Of a DNA stretch of 64,000 nucleotides, positions 54,586 to 64,000 are shown piece by piece (the stretch's first letter is position 1; each line of letters begins with the position of its first letter). A model generated the notes under the pieces. That model did not search any database and had not been told where the DNA came from. It saw only the letters and a list, made by a program, of their open reading frames with translations. A program made the translations under genes and the position numbers. Location of the stretch: the NCBI GenBank assembly GCA_020310875.1, contig CM035437.1, forward strand, positions 53,268,965 to 53,332,964, given 5' to 3'. Source of the stretch: Ceratopteris richardii (taxonomy: Eukaryota > Streptophyta > Polypodiopsida > Polypodiales > Pteridaceae).

Positions 54586-57500
54586 ATGTGAAAGATATCA
54601 TCCACATGTCACATTTGCAAGCAAGTGAAAGTAGCGATGCACATAATAGAGATGCAATGATTGATGCATTTATCAATGACATACAAGAAAATGTTGCATA
54701 TGTGCAACTCATCAATAGGCGTACAAAAAAGTAAGTCTAAAAACATCCACAAAATGTAAAGTTTCTATTACAACAACTAATTTAGAACGTACTTAGAAAT
54801 AAATATCATAATCCAAAAAAAAACTACTACCAAAGCCCATTGACATCCAATCAATTTGAAAGACCTCTCATCTTCATGTTCTCCCCACTCTCAGAAGATT
54901 GTGACATGAGATGATGAACCACAAATTGGACATATAAGGAGTTTGTTGGGACCTAAAGACAACATCCTCTCAATTATGGACCAAATATTTTTCACAAATG
55001 TTTGACAATCTAGCGATCTAGCGATTCACAAAAATTATTCTACGAGGGAATTTTAATATTTAATGATAGCAACTTTACTAGTCTTTATGTGCATATGTAC
55101 ATACATGCATACAATACATGCACATGCATGCATAGATACACAATAAATACATACACATACACACATTCATAAGGCTAGAAGTTCGTTGATTGCTAGTAAA
55201 CTTCATTAATGATTAATAACCAATGGGTTGTAAGCTTGAAACACTGATGGATAATGACTTAAGACAAGCTTACAAAGTACAATCTTCATTGGATGGGGTG
55301 TTCTCTTGCTCTCAAATGGTATCAACCATGAACTCGTCTAATAAAGTCTATATAAGATTGCATCAATACAACAAAAAATAGTCATATATTTATAAAAAGA
55401 AACCTTATTTAAGGGTCAACCCAACATTAGATTGTAATGAAGTTCGAGAATCCGACCAGCTATACTACAAGAAAGACTTATTTTCTTACATAAATTGAAT
55501 TAATTTTCCAAAACATAGGTGATTTATAACGATTTCACAATTTTAAGATCCGCAAAGTTCAAACAACATGCAAAGAAGGTTTGCAATCCTTGATGAGAAT
55601 TATGTTGGTTTTTCTCAAGATAGGTGAGCTTTCATGTTCATCACATAGAAGAACACACACTCAGAGGAGGTTATCAAGTGTGTTGATTCTCTGATGATGT
55701 ATAAAAAGCGCTTGCTTCCAACAAGATAATGTATGCGTTTCTTTGAGGTAGATGGGATGGTTAAAAGTGGCATGTTTGTATGTTGGTAGGGTTTGTGTTG
55801 AGAAACAAGAGATATGATATGAAAACAATAACGTTCACTAACACAAAATGTGTCCTCCGTTTGACTTATCATGTTTCTATAGCAAAACCAAATAGAAGCT
55901 TAATAAATGTACTAATGTGTGAGATGGTAAAATATTACTTCATCAAGTTAACTACATTGTTTCCCACTTCCAAGCTGAATGTTCAATTAGAAAAGGTGAT
56001 TCCAAGATATGATGAGATGATAGATGTGTAAAAAACCTATTGAGTAACCACATGCGAAAAGATAATGTTAACATGTTTCTCAATTTACTACGCTTCCATA
56101 ATAAACTTAACATGTGCACAACTATAAATGCTTCATGCTTATTGCCTTGTGTTAAGATAATCATGAATGATGGCATTCATGTTCCCACACTACAATAAAT
56201 CACTATAATTCACAAACCCTAACGGACAAGGGTAAGTTAGCAAAAAGTGTGATATATTCTTTGAAGCATATTTAATATTCCAACGTATACAACAAGAAGA
56301 TATGTCCTTTTTCATTAAGCATGTTTTTAGATGGTCACTCGCGAAGGAAAATGGCCTTAAGTCATTCAAAAAGAGTTGCATTCCACCTAGCTAATGAGGC
56401 TCTTGTTCTACAAAACCGAAATATATTAATCCACAATCATCTCGCTTGATCAAAACTCTTTAAAGCAATGTTATTCATTCAAAACTTAAGGGGACGTGAT
56501 TTTAAAAACTCAACAAGTGTTGAAACCTTGGGAGGGAGATATATACATCTCTTAAAACTCTACCAATGGTAAGCTTCTCAAGGTAAGTCCAGGAGTGCTT
56601 CTCATGGCCTATATGGGCAATAAGAGTGTAAGCATTGTTTGAGGGCATCGTGATGATGTTCTAGTTTACTTGAACATCACATATATTTATGGGAACTTGG
56701 TAAAATGCTTTAAAAGGGGGTTCACAACATAAATAAGATTTGTTCAAAAATAACATAACATACTGTTGAAATATTTTTTGAAATTATTTCTTAGTTCATA
56801 AGGTGCAGCCATGGGTCTTACATAAGAGCTTTAGGGTAGAGAGCTTTTGAATCATATCCATGAGCTGCTTAATCACGTGCTTGAAAAGTAATCAAACATG
56901 CATGACAAATGAAAGCAAGTGATCTTGGATTTATGCATATTTACGGATCAAGTATGTCACATAAACCTTTGTAAGTTGTGAATTACTTGCTCCTTTACAT
57001 GTGGAAAGATTACAAAAAACAACATTTGAATGATAGATGAACCATAAATGCACATTACTATGCAAAAAATAAAATTTTTGAACAAATCTTATAGTTGGAA
57101 ACAAGGAATGGATATGTTTCGATGCCTATTTAACAAAGACAAAAGTCAAATACAAGATGGTATAAAATAGTGGAAAACATTTAGATCTTTTGCTACATTG
57201 CAACTTGCACCTATTCTGATTTCCTCTTAAGGTTCACATGCCTCAACAATTGTGTGTGATAAGAGCTTATTTTATTTATTCAAAAACAAAAAATAACTTC
57301 CCTTATCCCTTGTACAGAAGCTTATTCACATACATACATACTAATTAGAGATTACTCTCCAACATTGAAAAGAGAAGGGATGGAAGGATGGAATTGAGAA
57401 AGATGGTGAACATTTGCTTGCCATACCGAATAATTTCAAGGGTATTGCAGAGCAGCAAAGTTCATCAATCCATGTATGACCATCCACTTCTTCTTTCATG

Positions 57501-58294
57501 TCTAGTGGTATCAAGCCATTAAGCAATGATGAGAAACATGTACATTTAGATAATGATGCTAATTATGATGATGTAGATGATCATGAGGATAAGAAGTGTG
57601 GCATCAATGCAGAGAGTCCTAATAATGCCATACTAGCCTCAATCTTCCCTTATTTTACTGATATTCTATTTTCAAATACGTAGTATCCACCTTGCCACTC
57701 TTTACTTCAAAAGATTAGCTAGTTATTGATTTTTTCTTCTTCAACTCCTATGTCGATTGGGATCTAAATTCAATTATATTAATGCTAAGCGAATCATGAT
57801 TCTCGTGACTACAAGCTCTAAAGTCTTGCATCTCTAATATCCATATGAAGTTCCATGTCTTTAGAGTATAAAATCTGAATTCTAGATCACTTGCATATAC
57901 TGCAGATTGCATGTATAATCTATGCATTTTCTCCTGTTTCTATTATTGATCACAGATGATAACAAGTGGTATCTCCAGCAATACCTTTTCCTGGTTCCCA
58001 TACCCATATGCATTTGATGGATGATAGATGTATGGCAAGGCTATTCTTCTATGCATGAGATTATCATTCATGGCGAGAGAGGGAAAGGAATGGACACATT
58101 ATGTGCACCTAGAGTGATCAAGAAAAACAGGTAACAGGCTGCACACTTGCAAACGGAGTCAACAATTATCAGGTTGGGAAAGGCTACAGAGTCAAAGCAG
58201 CCCCAAACATACAGAACCTCTGCCAATTCCTGGTATACGAGGAACCGATCCTACCTCCTCAAACGGCAGTAAAAGCAGTAGTAGACACTAGATA

Positions 58295-60342
58295 CTACAA
58301 ATAATGACGCCTGAAGTCCTTTACATCCGCCAACGAAGTTAGACCTGCCATTGAGCCACCAATTCCACTATGCTCATGGCTGCCATAACCATACCGAGAG
58401 CTTGTATCTGTGAGTGAATACTTACCCCCAGAATATGCACTACCAGAGTAAGGTAAACCTGAAGTTTGGTAGGGCAAACCTCCATTCTTCTTGTCTTGGA
58501 CCTTAAATAAATTGTTTCGCAAGCGGCTAAGAATTTGGAGAAGCGCATCATATACAACATATTGATCGCCCATTATCTGTGTGGGAATTCAAATTTCAAA
58601 GTCTATAACACAAGAATAAAGGGCTACCATGCTTCAGAGTTAAAAGAAAACGGCTTACTTGAACAATTTCATCATCTTGCTCTGCACATTTTGAGGGTTC
58701 ATCCTTTGGAGAGATGCGGATATTTGCTTTGGTAATTTTTCTCATCTCTGTCACAATGCTACCACCCTTTCCTAGTAGACATCCGATTTGACTGGAAGGC
58801 ACCAGCAACCGCACGACAAAAGAATGATTATCTCTTTCCTTATCCAGTTGCAATTCAACAAGCCTTTGATATATCACAATAGCTGCTTGAATCGCCTGTG
58901 ATGGGCCTTCACCAAACTGTCAATACAGTACAAAATCAGTCCAGGGGGGAAGTTTAAAAAACTTGTAACAGTTGACGAATATATACCTCTGCAGAAGATA
59001 TCTGAATGATGCGCTCATCACAATCAGGAAGCTCCTCTTCAACCTTGATTTTTGCCCCCGTCTCTTCCCTCATCTTCTTTATGATACTGCCTCCTTTACC
59101 AATAACACTTCCAATTCTGTTCTTTGGACACAGCATTCTTACCATCAACTGCTCCTCTGAAGTTCCATCAGTGCGCCCATATCCACTCATCCCACCAGGT
59201 GCAGCCCTGTCAGTCAGGCCAGAGTTTAAAGGACGCATTCCTAGATCTCCATATGCCCCACCATATGAGGAATAGGAATATCCATGGCCACTCAAGCCAC
59301 TTCCATAGGAAGATGGGCCAAAGAAAGACGCAGAGGATCCCAAGTAGCCGCTTGAAGGATATAAGGTATCGCCAGATTGAAATGCAGGTATGGCACTCCC
59401 AGTACCTTGCGACATGTAGCCTGCATTATTGGCTCTCTCACCAGTAACATTATCATGTAAACGGGTCGAAATTGCAAAGAGAGCCCTCCTTACAGTAAGA
59501 TCATCACCAACAATCTTCGCGTAGCGAAAAAAAAATCAAAACGATGCAAATAACATTGAAATATTAGCAAGTATATGTTAAGCATATAGAGCAAAAAAAA
59601 TGTTCTGGCTAGAACGCCTTGCAAAAATTACCATTTAACATAACAAAAAGTGATTGGAAAGCAAATCCTAAATCTTTCTTCATAATTTTGTTATGTTCGT
59701 CCTTCGTAGACGGTGCAATAACCAAATACATCTCGATTAAAACTTGTACCCGACTGAACGGAACAATCCTACCTGAACAAGCTCGTCCGTCTCCTCCGCA
59801 CAAGTGGGAAGTTGCTCTTTAGGTAGTATCCTGATCTGCGCACCAATATCCTTCCTCATTTGTTCGATGATTTTCCCCCCTTTGCCCAAAATACACCCGA
59901 TGTGATTCTTGGGTACGAGAAGCCGGGCCGTAATTTGTCCATATCCATCCTCGTCATCCTCAGAACGCTCCGTGATCCGAGCGTATGCTCTGAACAGGGC
60001 TTCTTGAGCAGCACAAACATATTGGCTACCGGGCTTCTGATCTGGAGACGAACTAATAACAACGACGCGCTCCTCGGATCCAGTGACGAGTTCCTCTACC
60101 TTGATCTTAGATTTGCATTCGATTCGGATGGCTTTAATAATAGAACCCCCTTTACCAATGACGCCACCCGCCTTCTCCAGCGGACAGAGAATTCGATATT
60201 CTACTTCTTCCGGAGCAGGCATAGTTGTTTCATCATTCCTGCCTGACCTCTTCTTTTGCTTTTCATTGCGCTCCCCGCCATCGTCGCCTTGATGTGAACG
60301 CTTTCCTGCAAATCCATACCTCATGCTACCATCCATGTGCAT
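58295..60342 (-). CDS. KH-domain RNA-binding protein, HEN4/RCF3-like, four exons
   Basis: Exons 60342-59773, 59514-58987, 58916-58659 and 58576-58295 encode 545 residues. The introns (258, 70 and 82 bp) all have GT-AG borders and phase 0. The start is the first ATG of the open frame (MHMDGSM; a second ATG follows two codons later). Four KH domains at about 47-122, 137-212, 313-388 and 398-475 each keep the GKGG loop (63-66, 153-156, 329-332, 415-418) that contacts single-stranded RNA or DNA. Residues 20-45 are basic, a possible nuclear signal. 224-300 and the C-terminus are Gly/Ser/Tyr-rich and probably disordered. The paired KH layout matches plant nuclear proteins such as HEN4 and RCF3, which act in pre-mRNA processing and stress-gene control; some relatives have a fifth KH, absent here. 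No stops or frame breaks: probably functional. Confidence 0.93.
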
Positions 60343-60370
60343 GCGCAGTTGACAAGAACCCAGAACTACT

Positions 60371-60378
60371 AAACCCTA
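60371..60378 (+). promoter_or_regulatory. Telo-box upstream of the KH gene
   Basis: AAACCCTA lies 29 bp upstream of the KH start codon, probably in the 5' UTR or core promoter. This motif is common near transcription starts of plant genes for translation and RNA processing. Role here is inferred from position. Confidence 0.5.
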
Positions 60379-60749
60379 GTAACCCCACTCCTTCTGTGTT
60401 TTTGACGTTACGGGTTCAAATCTGCGTGGCAAGAACTCTCTAAGCCGAAGGAAAGAAATCTCTTAGGGAATGCTAGAGAGTGAGTGATCGAATTTCCACT
60501 TGATACGTTTAACATAGAGCTCTTGCTTGCCATGTTCATTGATTCCATTCTTTGCATTGTGCATAAGAAACATTAGAAACTATAATCCCCTTAAGAAATA
60601 GAGAGAGAAAAGAAACATCATCATTCTATTGTTAAAAAAACAAATACAAGGACCTTCAAACACTTTGCAAATGGAGCGGAAAAAGAGACTTCACCATTAT
60701 ATTTTCAACACATGTGATCAAATGTCATGTTACATAGTAGATATGTAAA
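60379..60749. other. KH gene upstream region
   Basis: About 370 bp between the KH gene and copy F1-5, presumably the KH promoter. I see no further clear element; A-rich runs occur at 60600-60650. Confidence 0.4.
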
Positions 60750-60983
60750 ACTAATATATATATTTGGTAGTGTTTTATGTGAACACACTTAGGAATGTCA
60801 TAGCACTTTTTTCCCTCTTTAGGAGGTTTTTTTTCTTCAACTTGTACATATGTCTGTAACCCTAATGGGTAACATATATTTGTACATTCACTTGGTAATT
60901 CATTCAGTGTTGTGTTGTGCTCCGAGCTTCTTCTTCTTCTTCATTATGTTGTTTGTGTGCTTCCGTAGACATCAAACTCCAAT
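60750..60983 (+). repeat. F1-5 5' LTR
   Basis: About 234 bp matching the other F1 LTRs, including the ctctttaggaggtttttttt block and the closing acatcaaactccaa. The TG terminus is not preserved. Confidence 0.88.
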
Positions 60984-61310
60984 TGTTGCAAGAAGATAAG
61001 TTCAGGCAAAACAGGTCCATTATGCATGTTGCAGATCAACCATTCCTAGCTAGTCAGAAGGGCAAAGGTAAGTGGAGCTCATCTACTAGTAAGCAAAAAT
61101 CTGCTAAAGTTGCACGTTTGAAGAAGGAGGACAAAGATGAGAAGAAAATAGAAAAGGATAAATAGTTTTGCAAATAATGTAAGGGAAATGATCATGTCAT
61201 AAAGAATTGTCCAAAATTGGTTGCAAATGAGGCAAAAAAGAACGAGGATGGAATGGTTGTTGTTGAGGCCTCTACAACAGATTCTGCTAATCTTTTTCAA
61301 AATGAAGAAT
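60984..61310 (+). pseudogene. F1-5 gag C-terminal part
   Basis: LLQEDKFRQNRSIMHVADQPFL, then a Lys/Ser-rich region, then a zinc knuckle (FCK.CKGNDHVIKNC) in which a stop replaces the residue before the second Cys (near 61167-61205). A stop at 61164-61166 splits the piece. Confidence 0.82.
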
Positions 61311-61369
61311 GAGAATTTACTATGGTATGCAGCTATGACCCATCTTCTCATGAGTAGTGTATGTCTAGA

Positions 61370-61790
61370 GTAGACTTAGATGTTTGGTACTTTGATTGTG
61401 GGCCAACCTAACATATTACCTCGCAGCACTGTTTCTTCAGTTTACTTGAGCCTGTCCCTACAAGGAATACTATCACATGCATTAATAACTCCTCTTATCA
61501 TGTAATGGGAGTTGGTAATATCATTTTAACTACTATTGATGGCAGTTCTTTCACATTGTGAAATGCTTTATATGTACCAAGGATCCAGGAAGATTTGTTT
61601 TCAGTTGTGGCATTAGCCAAGATTGGCGTGGTTGTCAAATTTGTTGATGACATATGTATAGTTCATGATCTCTCAAATGGTGATGTTATTATTGCTTTTA
61701 TCATTTTGTGTTGTAGGTTTTATAAGATCATAGATTATGCAATATTTGTGAATGATTCAACATGTGAATTTTAAGATTCTCGGGCTATCT
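61370..61790 (+). pseudogene. F1-5 protease
   Basis: DVWYFDCGPT near 61380: the catalytic Ser of D-S-G is Cys and the following residues are changed. Text continues to LAKIGVVVKFVDD near 61610. Stops are present, so it is inactive. Confidence 0.82.
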
Positions 61791-62780
61791 CGGATGCAAA
61801 GCTTTGGCATGCATGCTTTGGTCACCTGAATTTTGCTAGTTTTCTATGCTTGTAGGAATTTGAAATGGTGTCCTCTCTGCCCAAATTTGAGGCACCTTGT
61901 AAACATGTTTGTGAAGGTTGTACTTTGGCCAAAATGTAGTGTTCATCCTTACCAAAAGATCATTCAGTTCGACCTTCGCATAAATTGCAGCTTGTTCATA
62001 GTGATGTTTGTGGTCCTTTGCAAACTCATTCTTTCGGAAACTACCTTTATTTAGTGACTTTTATTGATGATTTCTCCAAGCATGCATGGGTGTGTCCATT
62101 GAAAGCAAAGTCTGAAGTGTTTATGTGCTTCAAATAGTTTCTACTTATCGTTGATTACCTGTCAGCATGTAAATTGGGACCCTCCGTTCTGATCGGGGGG
62201 GGAGGGGGGAATACATGTCTTCTAATTTTAATGCATTGTTGGTTGAGCGTGGGATAAAGCATCGGTGTACAATGCCCTATATGCGCCAAAAGGAAGAATA
62301 GGTCTCTCATGAAGATGGCAAGGTGTATGGTCAAAAGTGGGGCTTTACCACATAGCTTCTGGGTTGAGGTTGTTATGTGTGAAGAATATATACTCAGTAG
62401 GTGTCCCACCAAAGCACTGCAATCTATCACTCTATATGAGTTTTGGCATGGTCACAAGCCATCTATTGCTCATCTACATGTCTTTGCTTTGCTAGAACAT
62501 GCATTAGTGCTTGAACAACAACACAAGAATTTGGATGATAAAGTAGTGAAATGTATTTTTGTTGGATACAATTTTGAACACAAAGGCTGTCGTTTGTATC
62601 ATCCACATACTAAATGCATTTTGGTTAGGCATGATGTTGTTTTTGTGCAAGATGGTATTCAGCCATTACTTTCATGTACCAACGAGACTGTAGTTAGCTC
62701 TAGAGATGTGTATACACTTTGCTACTGCTTTTTACAGATGGACAGTCAAGTGTTGGTCCAAATGAGGCAATTTCTTTGAG
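61791..62780 (+). pseudogene. F1-5 integrase and linker
   Basis: HACFGHLNFASFLCL near 61810, then LVHSDVCGPL near 61990 (first Asp), then a G-run of 15 at about 62197-62213 with two interruptions replaces the second Asp region, and about 20 codons after YTPQ-like text are lost near 62285. The linker with FVGYNFEHKGCRLYHPHTKC (62550-62620) is open. Confidence 0.8.
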
Positions 62781-62879
62781 AGATAGTAAATTAGATGCAC
62801 TTATGTCCTATCATATTCATTGAGGCTCTCATAGTGCTTCTTTTGCATTAGACTATTATGCAATCGTTTCCTCTAGTGT

Positions 62880-64000
62880 TTTTTATGAAAATGAGCCTAT
62901 TTCTTTAGATGAAGCACAAAATTCAAAAAATTTGATGGTTGCTATGCAAGCAGAATATGATGTTATTATGAATAATGGTACTTGTTCTTTAAGTGATTTG
63001 CCTCCAAGAAAAAACGCCATATGCACTAAATGGGTATAAAAGTTGAAATGTAAACCTGATGGAACAATTGACATGTATAAGGCTAGGCTTGTTGCAAAAA
63101 GTTATGCTCAAGAGAGAGACATTCATTTTGATGAGACCTTTGCAACCACTTGCCAAAGGACCACCATTCGTAGCATATGTGCACTTGTAGCTCATTATGG
63201 TTGGAATGTACATGAGTTGGGCATTAAAACTACATTTTTGAATGGTGATTTACATGAAGAAGTGTATGTACTTCAACCCTCTAGTTTTGTGCAGAAAGGG
63301 CATGAAAACAAAATGTGCAGGTTGAATAAGGCATTATATGGATTGAAGCAAGCACCAAGTGCTTGATATGAAAAAGATACATGCCTAATTGATTGCACAT
63401 GGTTTTGTGAACAATCCAATTGAGATCACCTTATATGTTAAGCATGTAGATAATGTACTTCTGATCATTGTTGGATGCTGATGACATGTTGTTCACTGGT
63501 TGTAATCAGAAGCATATTGTTGAATTTAAGACTGATTTGCATGCCTCTTTTGAGTTGTCATGTTTGGGACATTTGCATCATTATTTCGCCATTCAATTTA
63601 TGCAAGTCGATGGGGGGAAGCAAAATATATTGAGACATTATTGCAGAGTTTTGGTCTTGAAGATTACAAACCTATTGCCACTCCTATGGAAACAAGTTTA
63701 CGATTGATTCTTCATGATGATGGAGATACATTTGATGTTATTCTCTATCAGCAGACTATTGGATGTTTGATTTACTTATGTATAACTCAATTGGATATTT
63801 AATTTGTTGTCTCTCAGATGAGCAGGTTATGCATTGCCCATGTATCAAGCATTGGTAGGCGGTTAAGTGCATCTTTTGCTACATGAGTGGTACCCGGATA
63901 CTTAGATTGTTTTATCCCAAGGGGAGATCATTACTACTAGATTTCCATGCTTTTTCTTAGTCTAATTGGGCTAGTTGCTATGAGACTTGTGTGTCCACTA
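62880..64000 (+). pseudogene. F1-5 reverse transcriptase and RNase H start
   Basis: KLKCKPDGTIDMYKARLVAK (63040-63100), ELGIKTTFLNGDLHEEVYVL (first Asp of RT replaced by Gly in LGIK), LNKALYGLKQAPSA (63320-63366), then a stop; DADDMLFTG in place of YVDD near 63475; TPMETSLRLILHDDGDTFD near 63690. RNase H begins near 63900 and continues beyond the window. Confidence 0.85.

Larger units (their letters stand above)
53481..58290. other. Non-coding stretch between microsatellite and KH gene
   Basis: No gene or retroelement domain recognised in 4.8 kb. Two short tandem duplications occur (53881-53972 and 54487-54585). A CATA-rich simple run lies at 55095-55170. Small ORFs at 55615-55872, 55780-56031, 57341-57526 and 57498-57683 show no motif. 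Confidence 0.45.
60750..64000 (+). mobile_element. Copia family F1, copy F1-5 (runs off right edge)
   Basis: LTR (60750-60983) joined directly to the middle of gag (equivalent to F1-1 position 3240), so primer site, leader and gag N-terminus are deleted. Protease, integrase, RT and RNase H follow in order to the window edge. Heavily mutated: stops in every domain, protease D-S-G changed to D-C-G and the RT YVDD region broken. Confidence 0.9.

Noticed and set aside
58339..58560. 73-codon minus-strand ORF
   Set aside because: Alternative frame of KH gene exon 4, which continues the KH4 helix in frame with exon 3.
59860..60246. 128-codon plus-strand ORF
   Set aside because: Antisense to KH exon 1.
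1..64000. tRNA, rRNA or organellar gene clusters
   Set aside because: No cloverleaf-type or rRNA sequence was recognised; the tRNA-like words are only the primer sites of LTR elements.

Overview
The window is nuclear DNA of a land plant: AT-rich, intron-containing, and dominated by LTR retrotransposons of plant type (Ty1/copia primed by initiator-Met tRNA, a Ty3/gypsy-like family primed by a tRNA-Asp type site, and a chromodomain gypsy). I cannot place it more finely than land plant. I recognise only one apparently functional host gene, a four-exon KH-domain RNA-binding protein gene on the minus strand at 58.3-60.3 kb.

Layout. 1-23.1 kb is a stack of nested insertions. A decayed copia (element D, integrase split between 1259-1316 and 21768-22157) holds a second copia (element C, about 1317-21742). 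C's left LTR was hit by a copia of family F1 (copy F1-1, 1986-12611, target duplication GAGAT). F1-1 was hit in turn by a minus-strand copia with LTRs of about 1.07 kb (element E, 3950-9414, duplication GATGT). C also received a solo LTR (19485-20596, duplication TTTAT), and its gag is split by a 4.2 kb block that begins with a gypsy-like LTR and contains a broken copy of a host MCTP gene (C2 plus PRT_C domains). 23.1-31.8 kb holds a minus-strand gypsy-like element (B2) with a long interior in which I see no pol, but with an unbroken 257-codon ORF, followed by a gypsy gag-protease scrap.

31.8-45.0 kb holds three more F1 copies (minus 31797-36205, plus 38171-42332 with a near-perfect target duplication, minus 43195-45031) and the 3' end of a chromodomain gypsy (42338-43195, minus), into whose PPT/LTR junction copy F1-2 inserted. 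45.0-58.3 kb is largely non-coding: a copia relic, tandem duplications, a tandem array at 51.3-52.2 kb, TG-rich microsatellite tracts and an AT-rich insertion with inverted ends. The KH gene follows, then a seventh F1 copy (60750 to the right edge).

How it works together: F1 was the most active family here, with seven pieces on both strands. Almost every element is broken by internal deletion or stops. Only the reverse transcriptase-RNase H part of F1-1 is open throughout. The KH gene sits between the repeat-rich region and the last F1 copy with its reading frame, splice sites and all four GKGG loops intact.
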